Below, one piece after another: positions 36,047 to 46,259 of a DNA stretch of 64,000 nucleotides. Below the pieces are notes generated by a model. That model made no database searches. It was not told where the DNA came from and saw only the letters and a program-made list of their open reading frames with translations. This DNA is from Marinobacter oulmenensis. GTDB taxonomy: Bacteria > Pseudomonadota > Gammaproteobacteria > Pseudomonadales > Oleiphilaceae. Where the stretch lies: contig NZ_JACHFE010000011.1 in assembly GCF_014201735.1 (NCBI RefSeq), positions 1 to 64,000 on the forward strand, given 5' to 3'. Numbering within the stretch: the first letter of the stretch is position 1; each line of letters opens with the position of its first letter. The translations under genes and the position numbers were made by a program.

Positions 36047-38077
36047 TCAGACCTTGAAGGCCTCCACCAGCCTCTGGAGTGACGCCGTCAGGGACGACAT
36101 GCGCTTGGAGGACTCCAGGGCTTCATTGGCATTGTCGGCGGTTTCCTGGCCCAGCTGGCCAATCCGCTCAACGTTCTCGTCCACGTTTTTCGATACCGCC
36201 GACTGCTCCTCCGCCGCCTGAGCGATCTGGTGACTCATATCCACGATGCCGGAAATGCCCTCGGCAATCCGGTCCAGAGCCTCGGTTACCTCGCTGGATT
36301 TGGTCACCGTGCGTTCGGTACTGTCGTGACTGCTGGTCATCGCCTGCACCGCCTCTTTCACACCACCCTGAAGTCGGGAAATCATGCCCTCGATCTCTTC
36401 GGTGGATTTATGCGTTCGCTGTGACAGTGAGCGGACTTCATCAGCGACCACGGCAAAACCACGCCCCTGTTCACCCGCCCGGGCAGCCTCAATAGCAGCA
36501 TTCAATGCCAGCAGGTTGGTCTGTTCGGCAATGGCCTTGATTTCAACCAGTACCTGGCTGATGTTGTCGCTGTCGGTGCTGACCCGGTTAATCACATCCA
36601 CAGCCCCGGCAATTTCGGTGGCCAGCCGGTGAATGGTATCCACGGTTTCGGCCACCACCTGGCGACCGGTCTCGGTGTTCTGCTCGGCGCTGCCGGCACT
36701 TTCCGCGACCCGATGAGCGCTTTCGGTCACCTCATCCACCGCAGACACCATCTGTCCCATGGCTTCGCGGATCTGGTCGTTTTCCTCTTTCTGACGGGCC
36801 ACCGCGTCGCTGTTGATGGCAGCCGTATCGTTGACCTGGCTGGCCTGATGGTCCACATCCGTCGCGGTATCGCGCACCGACCGGATCAGCTCGGCGATCC
36901 GGTCGGTCATGTTGTTGAACTCGGAGGTCAGCTCGCCCAGCTCGTCGCGATTGTCCAGATGGATATGGGTGGTCATGTCACCGGCCGCCACGTTACGGGC
37001 GGCTTTGGAGAAGCGATTGATGGCACCTCGCATGGACATGAAAAAACCGATGTAGAGATAGACCACCACCAGCATCACCGCCACCAGGGAGGCAATCAGC
37101 AGGGTTCGCTGGGCGGTTTCGTCATCCAGACGGGTTTTCAGGTTGGAGCCGACCACATCGAAGATGTCCGTCGCCAGCGTGTCGAAGCCTGCCATGCGTT
37201 CCGACACCAGGGCATCAAACTCCTGCCAGGGCATTTCCAGGCGCATCGGCATGATGATGTTGGTATCCAGCGAATCCCGTACTTCAATCAGGCTGGTATC
37301 CACAGCGGCCATGACTGAACCAGACCGCCGAGCCAGTGCCGGCGAGGCTTCTCCGGCAACCGTCAGGGCCGGAGACAGCAACGAGCTCCGGTTGGTAAGA
37401 CCGTCATAGAGCCCATTGAGAATCTCGCTCAGATTGTAGCCCACCTGCCCCCCCACCAGGGCATGGATACCATAGGACCGGGCCCGGCCCAGATCAGAAC
37501 GGGCCTGCGGCAGGCTTGTCCGGATCAGCCCGAGCAATGCGCGGTTTTCACCGGAAGCGCTCTGGGTCAGCCCGGAGATTTCGATAGTCGCGGGTATCAA
37601 CGCCAGGACTTTCTGGACAAATTCCTGATAAAGCCGGAACTGGGGATCAATGCTGCCCTGGTAGTTGTCGGCGCCGCTCAGGGTCTGCCATTCGCCCTGG
37701 AGATCCTGCACCTGCTGCTGCCAGGAACCGGAGGTATCAAACGAGCGCCGGGGTTCCGCCAGCGCCGCCAGCAGGTTACTGACCTCGTTGGCGGCCTCTT
37801 CGGCCTGGCTCAACAGGGCGGGCTCATCATTGACGATGCCGGGCGCCTGGTAGTCGCGGTACCTCAGGCTCGCGGCCAGCAGGTTCTCAACCGTCCGGAG
37901 CTCTTCCAGGCCATCCATGCCGCGATCCAGCGTCTGGACAGACTGGTTCAGCCCGGAGATTACCAGCCAGGCCAGGACAAGAATCGGCCCCAGAAAAAGA
38001 ATGCTGATAAGACTGAACTTGTAAACCAGCGGGAGCCGGTTCATCAGAGTAACAGCGGGTTTGATCAGATAGTTCAC
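36047..38077 (-). CDS. Methyl-accepting chemotaxis protein
   Basis: This chemoreceptor has 676 residues from a GTG at 38077, which has GAGGG just upstream. Transmembrane segment 1 ([20 protein letters not shown]) is followed by a mostly helical periplasmic domain of about 290 residues. Transmembrane segment 2 ([20 protein letters not shown]) leads to a HAMP domain with [20 protein letters not shown]. The cytoplasmic signalling tip has [20 protein letters not shown]. It ends in VEAFKV, without the CheR-binding pentapeptide. The ligand is unknown. It stands alone on the minus strand. Confidence 0.94.
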   Translation of the reverse strand: MNYLIKPAVTLMNRLPLVYKFSLISILFLGPILVLAWLVISGLNQSVQTLDRGMDGLEELRTVENLLAASLRYRDYQAPGIVNDEPALLSQAEEAANEVSNLLAALAEPRRSFDTSGSWQQQVQDLQGEWQTLSGADNYQGSIDPQFRLYQEFVQKVLALIPATIEISGLTQSASGENRALLGLIRTSLPQARSDLGRARSYGIHALVGGQVGYNLSEILNGLYDGLTNRSSLLSPALTVAGEASPALARRSGSVMAAVDTSLIEVRDSLDTNIIMPMRLEMPWQEFDALVSERMAGFDTLATDIFDVVGSNLKTRLDDETAQRTLLIASLVAVMLVVVYLYIGFFMSMRGAINRFSKAARNVAAGDMTTHIHLDNRDELGELTSEFNNMTDRIAELIRSVRDTATDVDHQASQVNDTAAINSDAVARQKEENDQIREAMGQMVSAVDEVTESAHRVAESAGSAEQNTETGRQVVAETVDTIHRLATEIAGAVDVINRVSTDSDNISQVLVEIKAIAEQTNLLALNAAIEAARAGEQGRGFAVVADEVRSLSQRTHKSTEEIEGMISRLQGGVKEAVQAMTSSHDSTERTVTKSSEVTEALDRIAEGISGIVDMSHQIAQAAEEQSAVSKNVDENVERIGQLGQETADNANEALESSKRMSSLTASLQRLVEAFKV

Positions 38078-38220
38078 AGTGCCCTCGCGCTGACCCAAAT
38101 CCTGATTATTATTATGAAGTCCCCGGATTCATCCGGAATCCCGGGCTTCTTTAGGATTATCGTCCAAAGTCGCGAAAGCTGAATCACTACTAAGTGTTAT
38201 TCTCGGTGTTTTTTCAGGGA

Positions 38221-39108
38221 TCAGGCGACGCCGGCAATCACCAGAAGCGCGATCACACAGATCCAGACCAGCATACTCCGGTTAAGCAGATCCCGGACCG
38301 CCGCAAGGCTGCGGCCACCGAAATCCGGCCACTGCTCCGGATGCACTTCGGAAAACCGAGCAGGGTCCAGGGCATAGCCAGTCAGCGAACCGTTGGCCGC
38401 TGTGATCAGCACCTCATCGGTGCTGCGCCCGAAGCCGGGCAGGACCCGGCGGATATCCCGTGACCAGCCGGCGAAATCCCCCGCCACGCCAAAGGTACAG
38501 GACAGCAGCCGAGCCGGTATCCAGGCCAGCCATTGGGCCGCGCGGCGGTAGCGTTCCCGGGCAGGAGCTGCCGGCCAATGATCTGCCAGCGCCACCAGCC
38601 CACGAGCCAACAGGGCCACTGGCAGACCACCGATGAGGTACCAGAAGACCACGAGGAAATAACGGTTGAACACCGATGTCATCAGCGCCCGCGACAGGGC
38701 CAGATGCATGGCTTCCGGCGAGAGTGCGGCCCCCCGCTCACTGGCGGGCAGCCGCTCCTGAATGTGGTGCCAGGCAGCCTGGGTGTCGCCACGGGCCCAG
38801 GCGTCTGCGTAATCATTCAGTACCCTGCGCCAGCCCGGCGCGCCCATCAGGGCGACCAGCACCACAAGATCCAAAGGCGCCAGAAGAATCCCCAGCCCTG
38901 CTCCCCGGACGAGCCAGGCGATGAGTATCAACAGCAGTACCGGCACCAGTATTGCCATCAGCCCCCGTCCGATGGCGTCTTCACGCCCTGCCTCAACCGA
39001 CACACCCCGGCCAAACCAGCGGCGCCAGGCCGCATCGCCATTCCAGCGGTCGTGATTATCCAGGCGGCGGCGCAGCATGTAGGCCAGCAAAAGGATGACC
39101 AGCTTCAT
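38221..39108 (-). CDS. ampE: AmpE-like inner-membrane protein
   Basis: This 295-residue membrane protein matches AmpE, encoded next to AmpD and linked to beta-lactamase regulation, though its biochemical role is unsettled. Hydrophobic segments lie at about residues 50-90 (AILVPVLLLILIAWLV, LVVLVALMGAP), 148-170 (RYFLVVFWYLIGGLPVALLARG) and at the extreme C-terminus (MLVWICVIALLVIAGVA). The start ATG directly abuts the TGA of ampD, so the pair is co-translated. Confidence 0.85.
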   Translation of the reverse strand: MKLVILLLAYMLRRRLDNHDRWNGDAAWRRWFGRGVSVEAGREDAIGRGLMAILVPVLLLILIAWLVRGAGLGILLAPLDLVVLVALMGAPGWRRVLNDYADAWARGDTQAAWHHIQERLPASERGAALSPEAMHLALSRALMTSVFNRYFLVVFWYLIGGLPVALLARGLVALADHWPAAPARERYRRAAQWLAWIPARLLSCTFGVAGDFAGWSRDIRRVLPGFGRSTDEVLITAANGSLTGYALDPARFSEVHPEQWPDFGGRSLAAVRDLLNRSMLVWICVIALLVIAGVA

Positions 39109-39729
39109 TCAGGCAATCTCCCGTGTCGACAGACAGGCCCGGAAACGGGACCAGTCAAATGCCGGGCCCGGATCGGTTTTCCTGCCCGGAGCAATATCAC
39201 TGTGGCCGGTGATCCGGTCCGGCGTGATCTCCGGCCAGGCCGCCATGATCAGTTCCGCCAGCCGGGCCAGGGTTCGGTACTGTGTATCGGTGTAGGGCAC
39301 CTCATCGGCACCTTCCAGTTCAATACCAATACCAAAATCGTTGCACTCTTCCTGTCCCTGGAAGCAGGACCGCCCGGCGTGCCAGGCCCGGTCCAGGCAA
39401 CTGACAAACTGGACCACCTCACCATCCCGGCGGATCAGCGCGTGGGCGGAGACCTGTACCCCGGCAATGGTTTCAAAATAGGGATGAACATCCGGCTGGA
39501 GGCGGTTGCGGAAAAAATCTTCAATATAGGGGCCACCAAACTGGCCGGGCGGCAGGCTGATGTTATGCACAACCAGCAGGGAGATATCCGCGTTGTCCGG
39601 CCGGGCACCAAAGTTGGGTGAAGGTGACCAGCGAGCGTCGGGAAAGCGACCGGTCCGGCGCAGTGCGTCCGCGTCAGCGGCCAGGGGCCGGGCCCGGCTA
39701 TCGGAGGGAGGGAGGTCAGCAGTGGTCAA
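39109..39729 (-). CDS. ampD: 1,6-anhydro-N-acetylmuramyl-L-alanine amidase AmpD
   Basis: AmpD is a cytoplasmic zinc amidase that removes the peptide from anhydro-muropeptides during cell-wall recycling. Its loss derepresses AmpC beta-lactamase in other species. The amidase_2 fold contains LLVVHNISLPPGQFG (first zinc histidine), VSAHALIRRDGEVVQFV, and the second zinc ligands in GHSDIAPGRKTDPGPAFDW. I chose TTG at 39729 with GGAG 5 bases upstream (206 residues). The frame to 39864 adds sequence unlike the family. The start region carries a short proline- and alanine-containing extension. Confidence 0.92.
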   Translation of the reverse strand: MTTADLPPSDSRARPLAADADALRRTGRFPDARWSPSPNFGARPDNADISLLVVHNISLPPGQFGGPYIEDFFRNRLQPDVHPYFETIAGVQVSAHALIRRDGEVVQFVSCLDRAWHAGRSCFQGQEECNDFGIGIELEGADEVPYTDTQYRTLARLAELIMAAWPEITPDRITGHSDIAPGRKTDPGPAFDWSRFRACLSTREIA

Positions 39730-39808
39730 ATTGGCTCCACGGGCACGGAAATTCAATGGCCTGATTGAATCACAAAGTGCCCGGGGATGCCATGTCCAGG
39801 CCGGGCGG

Positions 39809-42118
39809 TCAGTCCCGGCGGTTGTGGCGCAGGTTATCGATAATGGATTCCAGCGCCCGGTCAAAGATCAGACCATCATCCAGGAGGGTGATGTCGCCTT
39901 CCGCCAGGGCCTGGGCCAGATCCTCGCGGTGGTATTCCGCCACTTTCGCGCCACTGCGATTGACGAAAATGTACTTGCCGGTAGCCTTGATGAAAGCCGC
40001 CAGTTTGCAGCGCGAACGCTGGTCGTCACGGAGCAGTTCCACCCAGGAGCCAACCCGCAGACGGTCAGCCTGATTCAGCCACTTCTCGTCGATCGCCGGT
40101 GCCGCCTCTTCCGGTTCGGCCATCTTGGCTGTCGGAGCCTCTGCCACGACCTTGGCCGGTTCCGGTGCCTCCGGCAACTCCGCCGGAGCGGCATCCAGTT
40201 GCGGCACATCCAGGTCGGGCTCCTCGTCGGCCGGGGCCGTAACGGGCTCCTCCAACGGGGCCAGTGCTTCAGCTTCGGTCTCGGCTTCCGGTGCCACCAC
40301 TGGCTCAACGGGTGCCGGCTCAACCGGGGCGGTCACCAGTTTCTGGAACACGTCCACATGGGCCAGTTCAAGATCCCGAACGGCGGCATCCGTGGCGAAC
40401 GGATCCCAGGAAATTTCCTGTAGCGCTGCGCGAAACTCCTCGACGATCTCCGGAATGGAGCGCAGCAACTGCTGCCGGGTTTCATCAGACACCGGTGACG
40501 GATCAACACTCCAGACCAGCCGGCCGGTTTTTGCACAGGCTTCCTGCCATTGCTCGGTGCCCTCACCCCAGCGCAGCGCCACCCACTGGAGATAGCGGGT
40601 CCAGGGTTCGTTCAGTATCTGCTGGACGGTCTCCGGCACATCCCGGCCGGCGATGTGGTCAGTGATCACCTCTGCTGCCGCCTGGCTCGCCCGTTCCTGC
40701 TTGGCCCGGCCCTCTTCGGCGTCTTTCAGGCGCTGCTCCACCAGTTCCCGGCGACGGCGATCGAGGTCCATGAAATGGGTAAAGTCTTCAAGCAGTTCCT
40801 GGAACAGCTCGGTCCCTTCGGTAAACTCGTTCAGGATACGATCGACCACCTGCTCGATTTTCTCACGCAGGGGGTCCCGGGCACCGGCCCGCTTCTCCGA
40901 CCAGCCAATCGCGGCCAGCGCCAGCTCGTTCAGCAGCTTGCGTACCGGATGGCCGCCCCGGTTAAAGAAGTTGGCATCCTTGAGAGCGACTTTGAGGACC
41001 GGAATCTGAAGCCGGCCAATCAGGGATTTCATGACCGGGTGCAGTTGCCGGTCTTCGAGAATGAAGTCGAACAGCATGGCCACCAGATTAATGACATCAC
41101 TGTCAGCCTGGCCGACCGACACATCACCGCTGGAGGCAGCACCAAGCAACGGCTGGAGTTGCTCCCGCAGAGGAACAGCCCCGGCGGTTTCGGTATTGCT
41201 TGCTGCTACCTGAAGCTCGTCGAGCTGGCTCAGCAGATCACTTGTGGCCAGTGCTTTACCACGGGCGTTGCTTTCAACCACTGGACCACCCTGTTGATGC
41301 AGAAGCGCACTGAGTTCGTTAAATGTAAGCGATTGGCCGCCTTCCTCGTCATCACTGCTTTCCGCTGGCCGGGCGGCAGCTGGACGTGACGGACGGGGAC
41401 GGGCAGACACAGGCGGCGCACCAGCCACGGGCGGCCGTTTCATATCCGGCAGGACACCGGCCGATACCAGCAGCTTGTTGCAGTCCCGGTAGAGTCGGTC
41501 CAGCTTGTCCACCAGCAGGCGCTCAAACAGTTTGAGAACCACCAGCTTGGAGCGGATATCAATGTCCAGATCAGAGCTGGCTTCGGCCAGCCCACCACAG
41601 ATCACTTCCGGGCTGAGCGGCATCTGCTCATCGGCCAGATCCAGATCCGGAGCCAGATGGCGCACCCGGGCTGCCAGCATCCGCACCGATTCCTGATATT
41701 GATTGCGCAGGCGGTTGGTGAGGTTGTCGATGGCTACCTGCTGCTCCAGGTCGGCGTTGTCCACCAGCCCCAGGGAATCCTGGTCAACCTCCTCAAGCGA
41801 CCCGGCCGACCCGGAGGGGCGGAAGCGACCCAGTTCGTTGAATGCCTGGCTGACATACTGGAGCACGGACACGGTCATGGACTTGCGGCGCAGTCGGAGC
41901 TCGCGCATGGCATCGAAATAGGCCGTCTGATCCTGATTGGACGCGGCCCGATCTGCCAGCGAAAACAGGGTGTCGTCGGCCTGGTCGAAAAACTCGCCCA
42001 GAACGGTTTTCAGCAACTGCCCCGAGGTGTCGCGAAGACGAACCAGCTCGGATGGAAGCGAAAATCGTTGCGGCACTCCCTGGCCTGAAAACTGAACAAC
42101 CTTACTGTCGTGTGCCAT
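39809..42118 (-). CDS. DUF1631 family protein
   Basis: This large cytoplasmic-looking protein of 769 residues has no signal or membrane segment. The N-terminal two thirds are helical and match the DUF1631 family as I know it. A Pro/Glu/Ala-rich low-complexity linker (about residues 620-690) follows, then a compact C-terminal module of about 80 residues with DRLRVGSWVELLRDDQRSRC and KYIFVNRSGAKVAEYHRED, reminiscent of a PilZ-like beta fold. The function is not established. It is transcribed away from nadC, with a 219-bp shared upstream region containing paired GTCACCT repeats. Confidence 0.78.
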   Translation of the reverse strand: MAHDSKVVQFSGQGVPQRFSLPSELVRLRDTSGQLLKTVLGEFFDQADDTLFSLADRAASNQDQTAYFDAMRELRLRRKSMTVSVLQYVSQAFNELGRFRPSGSAGSLEEVDQDSLGLVDNADLEQQVAIDNLTNRLRNQYQESVRMLAARVRHLAPDLDLADEQMPLSPEVICGGLAEASSDLDIDIRSKLVVLKLFERLLVDKLDRLYRDCNKLLVSAGVLPDMKRPPVAGAPPVSARPRPSRPAAARPAESSDDEEGGQSLTFNELSALLHQQGGPVVESNARGKALATSDLLSQLDELQVAASNTETAGAVPLREQLQPLLGAASSGDVSVGQADSDVINLVAMLFDFILEDRQLHPVMKSLIGRLQIPVLKVALKDANFFNRGGHPVRKLLNELALAAIGWSEKRAGARDPLREKIEQVVDRILNEFTEGTELFQELLEDFTHFMDLDRRRRELVEQRLKDAEEGRAKQERASQAAAEVITDHIAGRDVPETVQQILNEPWTRYLQWVALRWGEGTEQWQEACAKTGRLVWSVDPSPVSDETRQQLLRSIPEIVEEFRAALQEISWDPFATDAAVRDLELAHVDVFQKLVTAPVEPAPVEPVVAPEAETEAEALAPLEEPVTAPADEEPDLDVPQLDAAPAELPEAPEPAKVVAEAPTAKMAEPEEAAPAIDEKWLNQADRLRVGSWVELLRDDQRSRCKLAAFIKATGKYIFVNRSGAKVAEYHREDLAQALAEGDITLLDDGLIFDRALESIIDNLRHNRRD

Positions 42119-42337
42119 GGGATAGCTCCGGAATGAAATCAGCCAAGAGATTTCGGTACTGATACATCATACGGTCGTATCACGTCACCTTGTGTCAACG
42201 TTTGTCACCTTTTGTGTAAGCGGGAACTGCGTCACAGTCTACCACTACCCGGGATCCGGTTTTGCGAAAGCCGGGCGCGGGGGTAGAATTGCCGTCTTTC
42301 CACGCTATCCCATGCCAGAGGTGTCTGTTAAACCGCC

Positions 42338-43177
42338 ATGATGAGTCCCGAACTGCTTCGCCAGTCCCGAGTTGAGACCGTTGCCCACAGCCTGCGCGAG
42401 GACATTGGCGACGGCGACATCACCGCCCGACTGATCCCGGCGGATCGGAGCGCCCGCGGCCAGGTGATCACCCGCGAGCCGGCCCGGCTGGCCGGCCGTG
42501 CGTGGGTGGAAGAAGTCTTCCGTCAGATAGACCCGGCCGTCACCCTGGAATGGGCCTTTGAAGATGGCCAGGACATGCCGGCGGATTCGGTCATCTTTAC
42601 CATGCAGGGGCCCGCCCGCTCCCTGCTGACGGCCGAGCGTAGCGCCCTGAACTGGTTGCAGACCCTGTCCGGCGTGGCCACCCGCTGTGCCGGCTACGCC
42701 GCCCGGGTCGCCCATACCGGCGTGCGCCTTCTGGACACCCGTAAAACCCTGCCGGGCCTGCGTCTGGCAGAGAAATATGCGGTCACCTGCGGCGGCTGCC
42801 ACAACCACCGGGTAGGCCTCTGGGACGCGTTCCTGATCAAGGAAAACCACATCCTCGCCTGCGGCTCCATTGCCAACGCCGTGGCCGAAGCCCGACGGAT
42901 CGCACCGGGCAAACCCGTGGAAGTGGAAACCGAAACCATGGCAGAGCTGCAGCAGGCACTGGAGGCCGGCGCAGACGTGATCATGCTGGACGAATTCCCG
43001 CTGGAGGATATGGCCGCGGCGGTGCGCGATCTTGGCGGCCGGGCAAAACTGGAAGCCTCTGGAGGGATCAACGAGGAGACACTGGTACCGGTCGCGGAAA
43101 CGGGAGTGGATTACATTTCCATCGGCGCACTGACCAAAGACGTCACCGCCGTTGACCTGTCCATGCGCCTGCTCTGA
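42338..43177 (+). CDS. nadC: Nicotinate-nucleotide pyrophosphorylase, carboxylating
   Basis: NadC is the third enzyme of de novo NAD synthesis and joins quinolinate to PRPP with loss of CO2. It has 279 residues. Visible blocks are the N-terminal [50 protein letters not shown] with its PRPP/quinolinate-binding arginines and lysine, KENHI and the barrel loop [19 protein letters not shown] hexamer at about 42284-42289 could be the -10. The start codon ATG is doubled. Confidence 0.96.
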   Translation: MMSPELLRQSRVETVAHSLREDIGDGDITARLIPADRSARGQVITREPARLAGRAWVEEVFRQIDPAVTLEWAFEDGQDMPADSVIFTMQGPARSLLTAERSALNWLQTLSGVATRCAGYAARVAHTGVRLLDTRKTLPGLRLAEKYAVTCGGCHNHRVGLWDAFLIKENHILACGSIANAVAEARRIAPGKPVEVETETMAELQQALEAGADVIMLDEFPLEDMAAAVRDLGGRAKLEASGGINEETLVPVAETGVDYISIGALTKDVTAVDLSMRLL

Positions 43178-43189
43178 GCGGCGCGCAAC

Positions 43190-43525
43190 TCAGTTCGAAA
43201 GCAGCCGGTCCATCTGCTCCAGGGCACTGACCAGGGCATCGCCGGATTCTTCACGGCCCCGGAAATGCTCTTCGGCCATTGGAGCCATTCCAGACACGGT
43301 GGGTAGCGGGTGACCATTCTCGACCAGTATTTTCATCCGGAAGAGAAAGACAAACTGCAGCCACTGCGGGAACTCCATGGTATCAATGCAGAACGGTTTG
43401 TCGCTCTGGAAAGCCTCATCGGGCGGCGGCGTCCCTTGCCACAGACCGAGTTCACGCAACTCCACCTCAATGGTCAGCAGAACATCCGTAACCTGGTCCA
43501 GTTGTTCATTGTCCTGGGATTTCAT
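43190..43525 (-). CDS. YqcC family protein (DUF446)
   Basis: This 111-residue helical protein resembles E. coli YqcC: VTDVLLTIEVELRELGLWQG near the start, then FCIDTMEFPQWLQFVFLFRM and FRGREESGDALVSALEQMDRLL at the end. In other species it is encoded near tRNA-modification or central metabolic genes, but its function is not known. The ATG at 43525 is preferred because it begins the conserved helix. A frame from 43546 adds seven residues. It converges on nadC with a 12-bp gap and lies just downstream of hda. Confidence 0.78.
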   Translation of the reverse strand: MKSQDNEQLDQVTDVLLTIEVELRELGLWQGTPPPDEAFQSDKPFCIDTMEFPQWLQFVFLFRMKILVENGHPLPTVSGMAPMAEEHFRGREESGDALVSALEQMDRLLSN

Positions 43526-43551
43526 AACAACACCTGATCTCCGCACGGGCC

Positions 43552-44250
43552 TTACCAGCCCATCACGGTTTTGACAAAAGGAATGGTCAGGCGACGCTGG
43601 GCCTGCAGGGAATTTTCATCGAGGGTATCCAGCATTGCCAGCAGGTCACCCAGCCGGCGTGGCGCCCGCCGCATGATAAAACCGGCGACCTCATCGGTCA
43701 TCACCATGCCCCGCTGCTCCGCCCGGGCCATCAGTATCCGGGTGCGGTCCTCGTCCCGATAGACACGGAGCTGAATAACCAGACCGTGCGCCAGGCGGGA
43801 GCCCAGGTCGGCAAGGCCGAAGGGAAACGCGGCCGGCACATCCGAGAGGGAAACGACCAGAAGGCCGCCTCGGTCGAGAATGCGGTTGTAAAGGTGGAAC
43901 ACCGCCTCTTCCCACTGGGGCTGGCCGGCGATACGGTCCAGATCATCCAGGCAGACAATGTCATGGGTATCCAGTCCGGACAACGCCTCCGGACCGAAGG
44001 GCAGCAATTCCTCAATACTGATACACACCACCGAGCGCCCCAGCTGGTCGCCCTTGTGGCAGACAGCCTGCAGCAGATGGCTCTTGCCGGTATCGGCATC
44101 GCCGCAGACCACCACGACCGGCAGACCTCCGGGTTCGGCGCAGACACTGGCCAGCCGCTCGGCCGCGTCCTGATTGCGGTTGCCATGGAAATTATCGAAG
44201 CGGGCATCGTCCCGGAGTTTGACTCCCAGGGCCATTTGCGCAGCCGTCAT
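43552..44250 (-). CDS. hda: DnaA regulatory inactivator Hda
   Basis: Hda is a DnaA-like AAA+ protein that, with the sliding clamp, stimulates ATP hydrolysis by DnaA after initiation and so prevents re-initiation. It has 232 residues. The N-terminal clamp-binding stretch is MTAAQMALGVKLRD, the Walker A region is CGDADTGKSHLLQA, Walker B is DIVCLDDLDRI, and the sensor region includes RDEDRTRILMARAEQRG. The start at 44250 overlaps the stop of the upstream phosphatidyltransferase gene by 4 bp (ATGA), so the two are coupled. Confidence 0.93.
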   Translation of the reverse strand: MTAAQMALGVKLRDDARFDNFHGNRNQDAAERLASVCAEPGGLPVVVVCGDADTGKSHLLQAVCHKGDQLGRSVVCISIEELLPFGPEALSGLDTHDIVCLDDLDRIAGQPQWEEAVFHLYNRILDRGGLLVVSLSDVPAAFPFGLADLGSRLAHGLVIQLRVYRDEDRTRILMARAEQRGMVMTDEVAGFIMRRAPRRLGDLLAMLDTLDENSLQAQRRLTIPFVKTVMGW

Positions 44251-44807
44251 AACCGTTTTGCCCTCCAGGCCCTGACACTCCAAACAAACACATAGTGACC
44301 ACCGCTGACCAGAGCAGACGCAGCCACCAGCCAGACACCGCCGGTCATGACCCAGGCCGGCATGGGCCAGCCCGCCAGGAATACCATCATGGCCAGCACA
44401 ATCACCACCTGGATCAGCGTATTGAGCTTGCCCACCGGACTGGGCGCCATCTCATAGCGGCCCACACCATAATGATAAGCCAGGGCGCCGGCAACTATGA
44501 CCAGGTCCCGCCCCAGCACCAGCGCAAACAGCCAGACCGGGATAACGCCGGTGATCGTCAGCATGAGGTAGGCAACGATCAGCAGGGATTTATCCGCGAG
44601 AGGATCCGCGATGGCGCCCAGACGTGAGCGCCAGTTGAAGAAACGGGCCAGAAAACCATCCAGTGCGTCAGTGACGGCAGCCACGAGGAAAATCAGCAGA
44701 GACAACCGGTAGCTGCCCTGCAGAAGTGCGCCGGCGAAGGGAACAACCAACGCAATTCTCAGAAACGTCAGCGCATTGGGAAGCCATCGCAGCTGTTCGG
44801 ATTTCAC
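44247..44807 (-). CDS. CDP-alcohol phosphatidyltransferase family protein
   Basis: This inner-membrane enzyme of 186 residues carries the CDP-alcohol phosphatidyltransferase signature spread over TDALDGFLARFFNWRSRLGAIADPLADK, that is D-G-x2-A-R-x8-G-x3-D-x3-D. Five or six hydrophobic helices surround it. The closest wording is that of phosphatidylglycerophosphate synthase, but a main pgsA gene usually lies elsewhere (near uvrC), so the substrate is left open. The GTG start has GGAGG 7 bases upstream. It forms an operon with hda. Confidence 0.86.
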   Translation of the reverse strand: MKSEQLRWLPNALTFLRIALVVPFAGALLQGSYRLSLLIFLVAAVTDALDGFLARFFNWRSRLGAIADPLADKSLLIVAYLMLTITGVIPVWLFALVLGRDLVIVAGALAYHYGVGRYEMAPSPVGKLNTLIQVVIVLAMMVFLAGWPMPAWVMTGGVWLVAASALVSGGHYVFVWSVRAWRAKRL

Positions 44808-44830
44808 CTGGCTGCCTCCATCGCAGAGAG

Positions 44831-46135
44831 TTAGCCCTCTGCGTTATCGTCAACCACCCGTCCGGATGGCTGCCAGCGATAGTGCAAGACCTGGTAGAGC
44901 GACTCGAACGCCTGCTCGGCGTCTGCCTCATCCCCTTCCACAATCGGCTCATACGCCACCGGACTCTCGCTGGCGGGCTCACTGCCAGCATCGGTTCCGC
45001 CGGATTGCGACTCCGCTGGTTCCGGGGCCGCTGGCGCGTCATTACCCTGCGCGCCGACCTGCTGAGCCGGACCGTTATCCGGTGTCTTGGCGGCTTCCGT
45101 CACTGGTGCTTCCATGACCACGAACCGGGGATCCAGCGCAATGTATTCCTTGAGCTGACCCAGTTCACCGGAGAATGTCACCTGCACGGTCAACCGGCTC
45201 CCGCGCACCCGCAACGGATGCACCGACTCCACCGGCGTCAGATTCTCCAGCGCATCACCGACCTTGCCGTAATCGGCCAGTGACGACACACCGTCCAGAA
45301 CAATGTCCACTTTCGGGGATTCCCCGACATCACCGGCGGACACGGCGTAGCGACTGGCATAACCTTCAGCCCAGCGGGAAATCACCGCATCGGCCAACTC
45401 TGCCGGGCTGGAGGCAGTGACTGAATCGTCAGCCCGGGCCTCACCCATGCCGTCATGAGTCCAGTCGGCCCGCCACTGATCACCGGAACGGCGAACCCGC
45501 ACCATGGCCAGCGCACCGTAGGAGATGGTTTCCGAGGCATCCCGAATGCGGCCCGTGAACTGCCCCCAGAGATCAGATAGCAGCCCCCGATCAGACGCAA
45601 CCTGTTCCGGCGGGAAAGCAACCGGCAGGCCTCGCGAGGCCGCTGCCCATTTGAACGCACGCTGCCACTGGCTGGCACGCTCACTGGCGCCCGCTTCAGT
45701 TAGCAGGTAGCGCCCACCCCGCTCCTGGACCGCCACCCAGGCCAGGGTAAGCGGCCGGTTGGCGCCCCACACGGGCGCCTCAATGGAGGCCAGCGCGCGG
45801 TTGACGCCGACCGCGCCGAAACTCATCTCCAGGCGGTTACCGCCGTTGGCGCTGCGAACCTGGTAGGAGAGCAACAGCGACTCGGCCTCGTCCAGAACGC
45901 CCTCGATGCCGTCCATTCCAAGGACCTCTGCCGTACCCGAGACCCTGACCATGACCCGGCGCAGACCTTCCTCATAGCCGGCCTGCAGGTCGTCACCCGC
46001 GGTTCCGCCGATGGCCACACTGGCATCGTAAAGGCCGGAAACCGTGACAGCCTGGGCCGGTGCGACCACTGTCATGATCGCAAACAGTGTGGCGCCAATC
46101 AGGCATCGGAGAATGCTGCGTCCTGGTCCAGTCAT
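44831..46135 (-). CDS. DUF2066 domain secreted protein
   Basis: This 434-residue protein has a signal peptide (residues 1-29, ending APAQA). A DUF2066 region (about residues 30-340) includes VRVSGTAEVLGMDGIEGVLDEA and LSYQVRSANGGNRLEMSFGAVG. The C-terminal 90 residues are low-complexity, rich in Ala, Glu, Pro and Gly, with a short conserved-looking end YQVLHYRWQPSGRVV. The family lies upstream of hda and beside purM in pseudomonads too, and its function is not known. It is divergent from purM. Confidence 0.82.
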   Translation of the reverse strand: MTGPGRSILRCLIGATLFAIMTVVAPAQAVTVSGLYDASVAIGGTAGDDLQAGYEEGLRRVMVRVSGTAEVLGMDGIEGVLDEAESLLLSYQVRSANGGNRLEMSFGAVGVNRALASIEAPVWGANRPLTLAWVAVQERGGRYLLTEAGASERASQWQRAFKWAAASRGLPVAFPPEQVASDRGLLSDLWGQFTGRIRDASETISYGALAMVRVRRSGDQWRADWTHDGMGEARADDSVTASSPAELADAVISRWAEGYASRYAVSAGDVGESPKVDIVLDGVSSLADYGKVGDALENLTPVESVHPLRVRGSRLTVQVTFSGELGQLKEYIALDPRFVVMEAPVTEAAKTPDNGPAQQVGAQGNDAPAAPEPAESQSGGTDAGSEPASESPVAYEPIVEGDEADAEQAFESLYQVLHYRWQPSGRVVDDNAEG

Positions 46136-46259
46136 GTATCACCCTGCGGTTGTCGAGAATCGCGCACAGGATACACCATCACTCCCTGCCAGAGTAGCAA
46201 GCGGGGGTGCGCACTGTTAAAATCCGCCGCCTGACCCATTGGCCAACGGTTACTATCCC

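Noticed and set aside
44247-44807. Naming the CDP-alcohol phosphatidyltransferase pgsA
   Set aside because: The signature fits several substrates, and the neighbourhood (hda, DUF2066) is not the usual uvrC-linked pgsA site.
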